DNA from: Phoronis australis
Lineage: Eukaryota > Phoronida > Phoronidae
Length of the DNA stretch: 49,424 bases
Assembly: GCA_002633005.1 (NCBI GenBank)
Contig: NMRA01000200.1
Span: 656,527-705,950 of the forward strand
Direction: 5' to 3'
Within the stretch, counting starts at the first letter, position 1. Every line of letters starts with the position of its first letter. Below the pieces are notes generated by a model. It made no database searches. It saw only the letters and a program-made list of their open reading frames with translations, and was not told the DNA's origin. Shown here one piece after another: positions 1-12,300 of this stretch. Position numbers and translations under genes: made by a program.

Positions 1-440
1 ATCTGTGTGGATGCTATTATGTACGGTCCTAAAAATGTACAAATTTGGCTCAATTTCTGAGCATCATATCTCAGAAATGATTGATCGAATTCACAAACTA
101 TGCCACTGTTCAACACCCTAAGACTTGTTTTTCAAATGTTCTTTTTCACATGAGAGGCAATAAAACAGGACTTTTTAATACGTAAAACAAAAACAAAACG
201 ATAATTCAGAAAACAGTAAAAGCGTTTTTTAAGATTTTATCCTGAGCATTTATAGCACATGGAATTTAATCATGTTATTGAAACCGTTCCTTTCTTTTTA
301 GCTGAATTCTACTAAAAGACACCGTCACAGGATGACAGATTGTAAAAAAATGAAAAAGTATAACCCAATTCTACAGCCCTTCTTCTTTCAGAAAATCAAC
401 ACTTCTGCTGAGTTAAAAACTACGTGTAGAAATTTGTCAA
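1..440 (+). repeat. Dispersed repeat, copy 1 (cut by window start)
   Basis: Aligns by eye with 18515-19005: shared segments include aaatttggct, tcatatctcagaaatg.ttga, agaaaac.gta..agcg/tgtttt, gat...catttat/aga, and the cagattg..aaaa and tttcagaaaa motifs. Diverged and non-coding in both copies. Family not recognised; the left end lies outside the window. Confidence 0.55.
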
Positions 441-1397
441 CAACCGTAATCTCGATTTTCTCCATTGGCAAATTGTAGCAGCTATTTACTGTCGCTGCAA
501 ATTTTACTATTTGGTGCAAAACAGACTTGGTTTTTAATTGTAGTTAAAATTTTCAGTTTCTGTAACCAAGGAATTCTTATTGTATTGTGGAGAATAGGTA
601 AAAGCAAATTCATTTAATAAACATTGAATGCAAGTTAAATAATCGTCAGTATACACAAGTATCGCGAATAATGAATAAATAGCGGAAAAAATAATTACAC
701 GCTCATCGATGATTCTTTATTATAAAAAATGGTAAATTTTAATTACTCGCCCAATTGCTTTCATGGCACGGATTTTTTTTAGAAAAATTTGTTGCAGATC
801 AATTTCTATATTTTACTGTTTAAGAAGTAAAAAAAGAAATTCGCGTTTAAATATTCAGACGAAGGCCATGTGACTGAAATCGTGAACCACCCATTTTGCG
901 TAGGCTATTTTAGCAAATTTTTTTTCATGAAACAATTTTCTCTTACAGCACGACAAAATCCCAAAAACGTTATATCAAATTGTGGGGAATTTCCTACTGA
1001 ACATAAAGTGTATTTCCCAGTTTGTTAGTTATTAGGAGCAAAGGCAGATTTTACATTTTCTTTTTGAGTAGTCTTATTCTTAGTGTTCAGTAGGCAATCA
1101 ACTGTAAATGCTTTGAAGCATGGACTACTTCAAATCTGGGGGGGGGGCTATTTTGTTGTTTTGGGGACAAACTTTCCATATTGACTTAGAAAACAGCAAT
1201 GAAATTTTGAGTTTATGTTGAACGGGATAGGCTTATTGAAATTATTAGCTTTGACGATAAAATAATGAAATTAAATAATAAAATAATATTTGCTGTATTC
1301 ATGTGATTTTATCACAAATTGCCATTTCTCGACGTTTTCTGCCGGACATTCACTGAAACCAAGGCCGGTGACTTGACCAGTTAAATAGGCTTGGAGA
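441..1397. other. AT-rich upstream region, nothing recognised
   Basis: No gene or clear repeat. A nine-G run lies at about 1139-1147. Some of this may be a continuation of the dispersed repeat beyond 440, but the alignment is not convincing. Confidence 0.4.
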
Positions 1398-1490
1398 GTG
1401 GGATTTAGCTCAACCAGCAGAGCGTATAGTTGAGACGTGAGAGTTTCAGACTCGATTGCGGATGGTTTCAGAAAGAAAAAAAAAGATTTT
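1398..1490 (+). repeat. tRNA-derived SINE head followed by A-rich tail
   Basis: The stretch gggatttagctcaaccagc, then agagcg, reads as a tRNA 5' acceptor strand and D-arm (A-box-like at 1406-1417). gagtttcagactcgat is a degenerate T-arm/B-box, and an A-rich run follows near 1472-1490. Mismatches in both promoter boxes and no closing acceptor stem argue for a decayed SINE, not a working tRNA gene. Confidence 0.5.
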
Positions 1491-2975
1491 TCTCTCCGAT
1501 AATGTCACTATAACTTCCATCATATTCAGCCGATTTAACAGCTCGCTTTTTGCACGAAATTTCATTCACGTCATACCTCAGCAATATCGTGTAGTAGGCG
1601 CCCGAAAGTTTACTTTATGTGCACAAGTGATGACTTTATAAGCTTGTAAAATTACTTGCTACGTAATCATTACAACGGAGTCAGGAATAAGTACTAAGTA
1701 CTGTACCAAGATCATTTTGGTGATATCAGAGCAGACTGATTCATCACCTGTTATTGCACAATGTGTACATTTAGCAAACGATAAAACCAAAGCCTTAAAC
1801 AGTCCCTCAGTACGCCTTAAGTGGACTCTGTGACTCGAGCGGTCATTTTACTGTACCATAATGGAAAATGACCACCGTATATGGCCGTACTTAGATCCAT
1901 GTGCCTTTGTGTGAATCTTCGCTGATTTCCGTAACTAGGCGCTTGTACCAACCCTAGGAGTAGTATAAGTATATAAAATATCTGAGTGAGACTTTGCATA
2001 AAATGGTAGCCTTTGGCTGTTCTCAACTAAACAATAGCTATTAAATGGAAAGTATTAAGAATGGACAAAACAGACAAACAGCAACCCCTTTAATATTTCC
2101 ACATATGCCGCTAATAGTCGTCTGCCGCGCCTATATGTGAAGCTTAGGCTATCTGCGAAACGCAAAAACTTCCGTAGACAGGCTCATTTTTATTGCGTCG
2201 TCTGCGGCCCATAAAACAACTTATCAATCGACAAATGGTACAAATCAGATTCAGCACAAAACAGGAGCAAATTAGTAACTTTTTGTTTAAAGCGGCATCA
2301 AACCAGTGTGCTTTCTGTCGAAACACAATTTTTGATTTAGACAACTTGCTGTTATGAAATTGGTCTCAAATTGTTGCTTAGTCAAGTTAGATGTGATTTC
2401 AGGACTTCGGAAGAACTGACAATAATGCTTGGCACCAAGCTCATAAAGTTTCAAGTCACGCCCTGACCTGAAAGTTTACGCACTTGGTCTGAAGAAATAA
2501 CGACTGTGGATCCTTGTCAAGCCCAGAGATCAAAGCACGGGTAAGGAATATCACTAAGCCAATTTTATAGAAAGTAAGTGGACTGAATCAAAACTTGATT
2601 TTCGGCAGAAAGTCCTGGTTTAATGTTGCTTTAAAGCAGTGTGTACATTGGAGAACCACAGGCCAGTCCTAATCATGTGGATCGCATATTTGTCAATAAC
2701 TCAAGTTGTTGACGAAGATTTGAGATGATCATCCTTTCATCCTATCAATAATTAATGACTTTGTCTCAATTGAGAGACTGTGAAATACCTTCACTTAGCA
2801 TACCATCATTACTAATTCATTGCACGGCTGAAGTAGCTGTGAGATTGTGAACTGATTCTCTTGAGATTAGCATTAATATGTTAACAGTACTTTCTTTTGG
2901 TTTTTCGTTCAACTCTTTTCTCCGTGGATTAAAACTAGAAATAAGCATATCTTATTGAAAGAAGCAACTTCAAGG
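1491..2975. other. Upstream region of the agrin-like gene
   Basis: The promoter and 5'UTR must lie here or further upstream, but I see no convincing TATA/initiator pair. Short ORFs on both strands have no recognisable product. A non-coding first exon elsewhere is possible. Confidence 0.4.
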
Positions 2976-3309
2976 ATGTCTTTAGTGTCTTTGATTTGGA
3001 CTGCCTGTATTATTATAAACCTTTTAGTCCTGTCTTCCGCCCAGTCTAGATGCTATTATTTCACCGAAGAACTACCCGATCCTTGTGACAAGATGAATTG
3101 TGATGTAGCGGGTGCTCTGTGCGAGCGTTCCATGGACGGCAAGGCCGCTCGCTGTGTATGTCCCAAACACTGCGAGTCGTTCGGAGATCACACTGAAGCA
3201 GGACCAGTCTGTGGCTCGGACGGACGAGATTACGACAACATTTGTGAACTCAGGAAGTTGAAGTGTGAACAACTTAAAAATATCACTCTCAAATACAAGG
3301 GCAAATGTG
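2976..3309 (+). CDS. AGRN: Exon 1: signal peptide and Kazal module 1
   Basis: Encodes residues 1-111. The first 23 residues are a basic-free hydrophobic leader ([11 protein letters not shown] core) with probable cleavage after SSA or SAQ. A short linker and a cysteine-rich follistatin/Kazal module follow, with the family core [14 protein letters not shown] and a closing GKC. The ATG at 2976 is chosen because it has A at -3 and directly precedes the leader; the frame stays open upstream, so a longer 5' exon cannot be excluded. The donor is gtaagt at 3310, leaving phase 1. There is no NtA-like domain between leader and first module, unlike the secreted vertebrate isoform. Confidence 0.87.
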
Positions 3310-6300
3310 GTAAGTTGGTTGATCTTTTCGTGGAAATGTTTGATGCTCTGTTCTTCGGAAGATAGTGCATTTGGTTTTTAGCAGGGTAAGCTAGGAGTTT
3401 GACAGTGCTTATTGGGGGTTGATCATACTTTTTGCACAATAGGAGATATCCTAGCAGATTATGAGTAGATCTACTAAAATACGTTTGTTTAATATATAGA
3501 CTATTGCTACAGGACGACTGTCACGTATTAACTCCGAGTCGGATGCCAGTCGTTGCGAATTTTAGGTAGTTTTCGCACTCTATTGGAATTCGAGTAACAA
3601 AAAAGCTTTTGACTAGTTTATTGCAAGAGTTTGCTGTAAATAAATCAAGTTTTGTATAGTCATTTCTAGCTAATTAATTTATGCATTTCTGATAAGTCTC
3701 TGACAGTCGGCAAGTTTCATGGGGATCTCATCTGCTTTTATTAAATAGTATTTTATTAGATATTACACAGAGGATTTGATTCATTTGCAGTTTAAAGCGA
3801 ATTATCTTTCCAGCCAACGCATGCAGCTCTGTGTTGAATGAACAACCAATGCAATAGACATTTTAAAGAAGTCAGAAAAATTTTAATTTTTATTCATGGA
3901 CTGTTCGTATAAACTGTACCCAGAACTTAAAATGTGGGCAATCTCATTACTCCTGTTCATTGCTTTCAAAGATTGCCAATTAGTAGTCAAGAACTCCTAG
4001 TTATAGGCTGTGATTTGATTGCTATACAGACGTGTGTCTGTGATTGCTGAACGAGAAAGAACAATTTTAGTACCTTTCCATATATGTGTGCGTATGCCTC
4101 TCAATTAAAAAATGACACTCTATGCAATTTGAGTGATGTGTCTACCAAAACTAAAACAGCACTCAACTTGAAGTAAATGATCGAAGAACAAAATAATTGA
4201 AAATAGCTAATTGACATTCTAAATTCATCATCAAATGCTGATAGTGACCTTAAAACGTGAATCGCAAAACTACGACAATGAGAACCAAAATTGAAAAGGG
4301 TAGTTCCATTGGTGTTAGTTCTGTTTTAGTTGAAAGAACGGTGTAATAGCCGATAATGACTAGGAGCTAATGAGCTGAGCGGAACAAACTCCGAGGCACT
4401 CATTCTATACATTTTCCGTCAATTTCCGTTTGCCGATATCGCGTCATATTACATATAAAAGTTGGTACGCAAACCACACTTGGGAATATTTCCAACTGTT
4501 AAATGGAGTATCACACCGACGTCTTGGCACGGAATGTTCGTATGAAGATTTACCGTTCGTTTCATGCAGAATCGTGCTAAATCTTGGACTTTGTACACTT
4601 CAAAATAGTCAATAATCCGATAGTCCACTCTCTGATTGGGTTGTTATTCAAACATTTCTCTGTTGTGCATGAACTTGATTTCAAGATCACATATGCGTGA
4701 ACGTTAATTCAACCAACCTTCTGTCTTGTAATCACTGCTACATGATCAATAACAGTGATAAGAGATTACCTGTGACATGACCTGTAGCATATAGGGTCAT
4801 TGATGATGTGCTGATCATCTTCCCATAGCTCCAGTCTGACTCAATGTACCCATAAACTAATAAGTATCTATGATGTACCTGGGTTGATGTTGTTCGAGAG
4901 GAGCTGTTTTTCAACTTTCTGTGGACATCTTTGAATTGACTTGTAGTAGAGATACCAAAATTCAAAAGATTACCATCAGCATGAACTTTTTCACAATGTT
5001 GTTTGCGGTGGACTACTTCGCCCGGGTTTAATTTTTTTACTAGAAATCGAACTCGAGATAATTTTTGGCACTTTGTATTATGTTTTTGTGCAAACTGAAG
5101 CTACGCGTGTAGGTTGTTCTATGCTCGAGTACATATCGGCCTACGTGAATAACGGTTTAATTTAATTTTGCACTTGATGACCCCAGCATTAAGGTTAAAA
5201 GTTCGAGCCTGAACTCACAACGTTTTTTTCGCGAAATCGCGAGATTTTACTCGAAATCATTGTTAATAAAATCGCATAAACCAGTAGAATAGAAAATGCC
5301 AAAAACAATTTCCACTTAAAAGATTGAAAGGCATAACCAGTCAGCGTTGTTGTAATCAGCAACCAGCATGATTGCTGTCCACTGAAAAAACTAATCAGTT
5401 GCAGTCGTCTTCACATCCAAGGTTTCAAAACAATGGCGATAGTGAGCCTCTGTAGTCCTTTTCTGATCATTCTCTTGCATGTCATGATTAACAACGACAT
5501 TGGCTGCTTGTCGACGTCATCCCTTCAAAACCAGTCAGTAACTGTAGCAATTTAGTGTTCGTCAATCAGATAAACAATGACACTTTCGGGAAAAATTCTC
5601 CAGTTTTGACAGTGAAAATATAATTACTTTGCTCAATGCCGGAGCTTGCCCCAAATTTAGAAATAGGCCATTTTAGCCGTCCCAAATTCAGGAATCACTG
5701 TGAAGATGGCAAAATTAATCATGTCGCAAATCCTGGAATTTATGTGGTACAATACACACTAGCCATGTTTCAGTTTGCCTAACACGTAACCAGTCAGAAA
5801 CATCGCCGACTTTGGGCATGAATGATTTCAAACCGCGATTTTAAACCAAAAAAGTTTTATCAACAAAATAGTGTTCAGTATCGCTACACGGAAATATCTC
5901 ACGTAATCTCGAAAAGTCTTGCTTTTAGCGAGGTCCTAACGTTACTGAACTCTACCCAGGTAAAGCAGACTTAGAAGAACTAAACATATTGAACTGCCGC
6001 GTAGATCTGTGATAGTTATCGATTGTTTTAATCACTATTTAGGGCGAATTAAGAATTAAACCCATGATAAAACGTCACAGAACAGTGATGTTTCTATTAA
6101 TTTTTAAAACGACCAACTTACCACTTTTTGGAGGAAAAACATATTTATTTTTCGAGTAAGATGTCCTGATTATCCAAAAACAATATCCCTGACGATCTCA
6201 CACTCCAGAAAACTGATTCGTCCAGACTCTTGAAAAGGACCACTAGATGCTCCTGTGTTTTCGCAGCTCTCGAATCATTTATAGATGACAAAGCGAACCC

Positions 6301-9300
6301 CCATGCCGTCGTACATAGGATATTGGACGTTTTAGACTTCATATTTTACAGTATTGCGTTCTATCCCACGGGAACCACAATAATTGTGGACTCCTTCAAC
6401 AGTTGGCTGTCTCTTGATAAATACACTGTGTGCTTTAGACACTATATGCGCATATTCTTTCAGAAATCGCCACAGAAACGTAGTTGAAAAGCACTGATTT
6501 CTGATGCTATTCACCACCTAGTGAATTTAGAGTCCTCGATTATGTTGACGAAATTTATGTGCCGACAAACCGTGTTAGCTTTATTACCTGGCCGCCTGCA
6601 GCGTGAGTTCGACTTATTGCGTTTATCAGAATCGATGGATCAATTTTCGAATGGATGTTTCAATCTCCAAATAAGAATATCTCATTCAGTTTCGTGTGTA
6701 AATAATAACTGATTGAATCTATGATTTTCCAGTCATAATAAAAGATATTTCCACAAATGTGATTGGACGGATTACATAATGTTAGTCTTTGATCGCACAC
6801 TGAGACTTTATTTCACCAAGATATTTCTGGAAAATCTTGGAACGTGAAATTGCGTTTGGCGACTTGAACAACTTAAATTCGAAGTCGCGTTTTTCAAGTC
6901 AGGCTCGGATTGAAGTCACCACCAACAATTTTATGTTATCTTTGTCGAGTAGGTTTTCACCAAATCGGACGCTACGTGGAATCTTTTAACGGCTTATGCT
7001 CAAGTCGGTGGACATCAATTGTAGGCTTTGTATTGCCTGACTAATATCTTGTTTAATTTGCTTATTTAGTTAAAAAGAATCGGAAGGAAATTCAAACTGA
7101 GTGCCAACTGCAAAAGAATCCTGAGGAATTCAAGCTGAAAGTAGCTACTCGAACACAGTCCATAGATCGCAAATGAGTTGCATGTCAAATTGACGTGACA
7201 ACTAAGGAAGTTGTTCTGACGAAATTCTGGCAAAATCATTCACCCTGTTTGATTATTGTGGCGGCCATTTTAATATTTACTACGTGTGATATATTTTATA
7301 GCGTTTTTAAAAATCATTGCGTTCATGTTGGTTTTGACACGAATATCACTTTTCCTTGCAATAATCAAACAAATCAAGTAACTATACTTATGATGAGATT
7401 CTGGAGGCCATTTTGAAATGCAAAATGACTGCACACATTGAAAAGTTCTTATATGAAATCGTTGTGGCTCATAGGGTATGATTTGACATAAAAATACACG
7501 AATTTGTATACCAAACCAAACCAAAAGATATACGGTGTCAATATCGCACTTTTGAAATCTAAATGGCGACTAGTTACTGTGCTTATAGCGATCGGTACGA
7601 GCTGAATTCAACCGTGATTCAAAAAAATTAGTGAGTGTCACCTTGATTTGTCACTACGGTGGCACTGTGCAGGTTTTAGTTACTACTATAGGTTGAGTGA
7701 ATCTGGTTTGTTTGTAATTGTCAACCTGTTGGGAATGAGAAAAGTCTATTAACTAAACTTTAAATAATTTTTTTCAAAACGTGGAGATCTTGTACCATTT
7801 TTGAATCACTGCGTAACCCTCAAACAACTCAGAATTGCACAAATCTAGTAATAGATGACATTACCTTCAAACCACATTTTAAGACACCGCAAGAAATACG
7901 CTTTCATAATCTAGCATTGGCTTATATCTAGCGGTGACAGAGAAGTGGTAGTTTTTGGACCGAAAACTGCCAATTTTACGTTCTTGAAACCTTTTTTGGA
8001 TTCTCGCTTCGTTTTTCGTTGGAAGAAGGTACAAATATAGGAGACAGAATAAAGTTTCTGTGGTCATGCGTAGTGGTTTTGATGTGAAAGGACTCACAAC
8101 TTTTCTTTTTTGTTCATGCAGTTTCCGACAGAGTGAAAGAAAGACATCAAGTCTAGTGACGTGTGTACTGCCAGGCAAACCCAGTGAGAACTTCACAGTG
8201 CCTTCTACGCCGAATAATTTGCTGCGTTTTAAAATTTAATCGTTGAACCTTCGAGTCCAAATTACATGCATTTGGGTATGCAGTTGTGTACACGTGCATC
8301 GTGAAGGTTATTTATCAAAGTATTTTGAATGTACATTAGGTGTGAGACAAAGTCGCCAACTCTCACCCATTTCACCTAAATCACCTGCAGTGAGAATTGA
8401 AAAGGGTTGATGGTAGTCTAGTAAATGTTGAACCATCGAACTTATAAAAGGTTATCGTTCGCTGACTATCTAGTGATGTTTGCTACCTCTGTAAACTTAA
8501 TACAGAAACTAATCAGCCAGTTATAAAGCTACTGACGGAAAGGAAATAAGACTGAAACGAAAATAACAATATCTTGCAAATGCGACTTTACGGAAAATGA
8601 TTTTTAAATGTTAACAGAATAGAGGTAACACCAAGGTACTCTTATTCAGGCATACAATTTACAGTCAAAGGTATCCTGACAACTACTCAAAAAACATAGA
8701 TGGCTGAAAAATCTTACAGGCATTACTCGGGCTAAGAGACACTTGAGAACTTTTTGCTTTGTGGCAATTACACTTTGGTTGTAAATATTCGGCGCTAAAT
8801 TATTACCAATCCTCATGTTCATTGAACGCTTGTGAGATAGGGACTTTCATGTAAGCAAGGATGCAGAATTGGTGCGTAAATAATTCTGTAAATTTTCATT
8901 AGTTCTACCGACGCAAACATCCAATATGACCGCTCGTGGAGAATTAGATGGATTGCCAGTCCTAGTTGATAGACTAATTCGGATAATTGAATTGTTAAGT
9001 TACCACAAAATAGATACGTCAAAACATGTTATGCTATGCAGTTTGAATTCGCTGAGAATGGCAGAGTTAGCCGGGGTTTAAAGAGAAAATACTTTTCGTG
9101 CTCTTCTAGTTTTGGGATTGTTGTCCTCTCAACAGAACAAGCCACGAGAAAGGGAAGGAGAAGTTATCAAAAGCAAGAATGGTCGCTTGGCGTCGCTTTG
9201 ATCCCCGTTACTTCAAAGTGATATCATACTTTTTTCGTCTGCCGTAATACAATAATCTGACCGGGTCTAAGTAAAATAATACTCTAGTGTTGTCAAAGTA

Positions 9301-12300
9301 AATGAGATTGTCTGTGAATGAATTTCCAAGTTTTCTCTACATTCCTTCACAGCGCCCCCATGTGCTAACAATGGCGCTGCAATCGCCAACGCTACGACAC
9401 CAACAAGAATTTCTAGTGTGGATGCCACTGCATTTGTGCAAATTCAAATTTCTCCTGTTGCCCGTGGCGGTAAAACACCTACCAGTTTCGCGACCATTCT
9501 CAGCAAACGCCATCACGCAGATATTAAATAAGTTGAGGAACACGTCTCCTTTTATACACGTCATCACAAACCGCATCGACAGTGCACCTGCATATTTCAA
9601 CAATTCTTCGTCCCCGTCTCTCTTGCTTTTATTTCATTTCATAGACAAAAAAGACTTTAGATTTAGATGCTTATTTTTAGAACATTCCCGATTACCCAGC
9701 CAGTTGCAAATTTGCATGCTGTGATGTCACACTATTTGCATGAACCAATGAGACACTGCGTTGGATTTGACATTGAAAATGCCTTTGACTCGGGGAATGA
9801 AGACACTTAAAGTGTTGCATATAAACGGGACACTAATTAATTCTCCCCAGAGCTAACAGCCGTAATCACTCAATACTAATACCTTTTCTTTAGGTTTTAA
9901 CCATATTTGACCTTTGCAGACCCTTGCGGGAATAAGACATGCTCCTACTCCCAAACATGCCAGCTTGACAACGCCCGAAATGCTGTGTGTGAGTGTGACA
10001 TGAACTCGTGTCCTGAAGACATCAGAGAAGTATGTGGTAACAACGGTAGGACATACAGCAATGAATGTTTCATGAGGATTGACGGATGCAAGAACAGAAA
10101 AACATACCGTGTTCTACATGAAGGACCATGCAATGGCAGTAAGTAATATGTGTCTTGCTTTTGGAAGGCATGTCCCAGCTGAAGTATTCACAGGTATTCA
10201 ATTATTAAAATAACAGACAGAATACGTGTCGAAGGCCACCTTGTTTCTTACGATAGTGGATAGCTAAAAGAGCAGTCAATTTATTTCTCAACGCTGCCAG
10301 CTAGGTTAACCTTATGAGTTTTATCAAGAAACGTAAATTATTACTATTCAAAATTTCATTTCGCAAATATGGAACAAGATATAAGCGAGTAAGTCTGAAC
10401 TTTGCTACAGTTCATTAAACTTGTTATTAATACTTGCCTTCACTGACAAAATAATATTTCCAGTTATACTACTCTTATAAAATGGACTCAATTTGTTAGA
10501 TCGTTCTGTTAGAGATCTATCTCAATAAGTCGCCTCGGGTTGATCTTACTGAACATTCAAGTTATGCTGCCGACCATGGTCTCAAGCACGTTCAACATAT
10601 GTCAGTCCTTCTGATGCCCATAGGACGTGTTTCATAAAAAGTGACTTTGAAGATTTGCTCTCCGTACGACTATTTCTAAAAAAATTAAATCTCATTTTAG
10701 CAAAAGTGCAAAGAATTTCTGTTGCTTAGATAATTTCTATTCATAGGAATCTATTTTCACTGGGTTACTATGCTACGAGCTACGTTATATAGAGTAAAAT
10801 GAGACGTGTGGTCAGAATGTCACGTTTTTCCCCGTGTGTGGGTGGGCGCAGGGTGTTACAGACCGGTGCTAATAGCTTTCGGTGCGAAGATTGACTGAAG
10901 ACTGGTTCGAGTTAATCCTTTATTAATCCCGACCGTACGTTCGCAAGCCTACTCAAACAAAACGTCCGACGTAATGTCTGTTTATGTTCCAGCCAGTGCT
11001 GCGAAGCCTTGACTTGTATTGCTCTCTATTGACAAACGCTATAACTGCTGATTCTATTCACTGTAACTCAACTGTAGTTCTCCTGATTAACTTTCTTGAA
11101 CTTACTTGATCTTCTCTTGATCTCCCGACTTGATCTCACTGACTTAATCTTCTTGGACTCAAGTAACTAACACAAACCCGTGCTTGTGTATTTATAGCCT
11201 AATGCATTGTTCTAGAACTTTTCATCAATTCAAACACATACCAGAACTTTCTGGAACCTACCCAATCATTCTACAAACATGTACTAATCTCTAGAATATT
11301 CCAGACTGCATCAATCACTGTCATGCTAGAGTCTTCTAGAAAGTTCCACACTATACTGTAGTAAACAAATTACATCATCACTGTTCTGACCTTAGTCTTC
11401 TAGAAAATTCCACACTATTTTGTAGTAAACAAATTAACTCAGGGGTCATGCCAATCAAACAGAATAACAAAACAAAACAATACAACTAAAAATACTGTCA
11501 GACTATATTCTGACACAGAAAATGCCATTAATTGTGACGTCAATAAAAATTAAAATAGAAATTAAGACTCTGCAAGATGCGTATAACGAAAAAACGCCGG
11601 GGCGTGTGCAAATATGGCGCCCTGACTAGAATGACACAACGAAAAAGGAATAGAACGAATAGAAATAGATATGTGATAAGAAAGACCAGAAAAGAACTGG
11701 AACATAAGTGAAAATACTACTGGGAATAAAACTGTGTGATCGGCCAAACAGAAAACAATAAAGGATAAAAAGGACATTTAGCGAAAAGAAATAATTCCGG
11801 GATGGGGGTAGTGTGGGTGTCGAACAGCGAAATGCGTGTCGAGTTCAGTAGTACAGAGACAATATCGTAACAAAAGAATGAGAACTGATCAATGAGGAAC
11901 GAGTGTGGTTGGTGTATTAACACGAAAGTAGTGCAGTGCAAAAATAAAAACCTAAAAAAGAAAATTAACAACGTAACTAAGTTTATCACGATAAAGTTTA
12001 TTGATAGGAATCTTTTTTTGCCTGGGAGGTACTACGAGCTACGTTGTAGAGTACAACAAGAAATGGGCGGTCGAAATATAATTTACTATGACGTAAATGA
12101 AAACTAAAATATAAACAAAGACTTTCCAAGATGAACATAAATAAGGAAAAAAGGTCGTGACAACGTTATAAGAATGCTGTCATAACCCATCCGAGGAAGC
12201 AAATCCAGGCAACTACAGAACAAGAGAACAAGACATATAAGAATGCTGTCATGACCCATCCGAGAAAGGAAATCCAGGCAACTACAGAACAAGACATATA

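Noticed and set aside
1398-1470. Functional tRNA gene
   Set aside because: Both internal promoter boxes have mismatches and the acceptor stem does not close; an A-rich tail follows, as in SINEs.
9302-9724. 140-codon plus-strand ORF in intron 1
   Set aside because: Ser/Leu/Phe-rich product typical of AT-rich non-coding sequence, no splice partners, not in register with the agrin-like exons.
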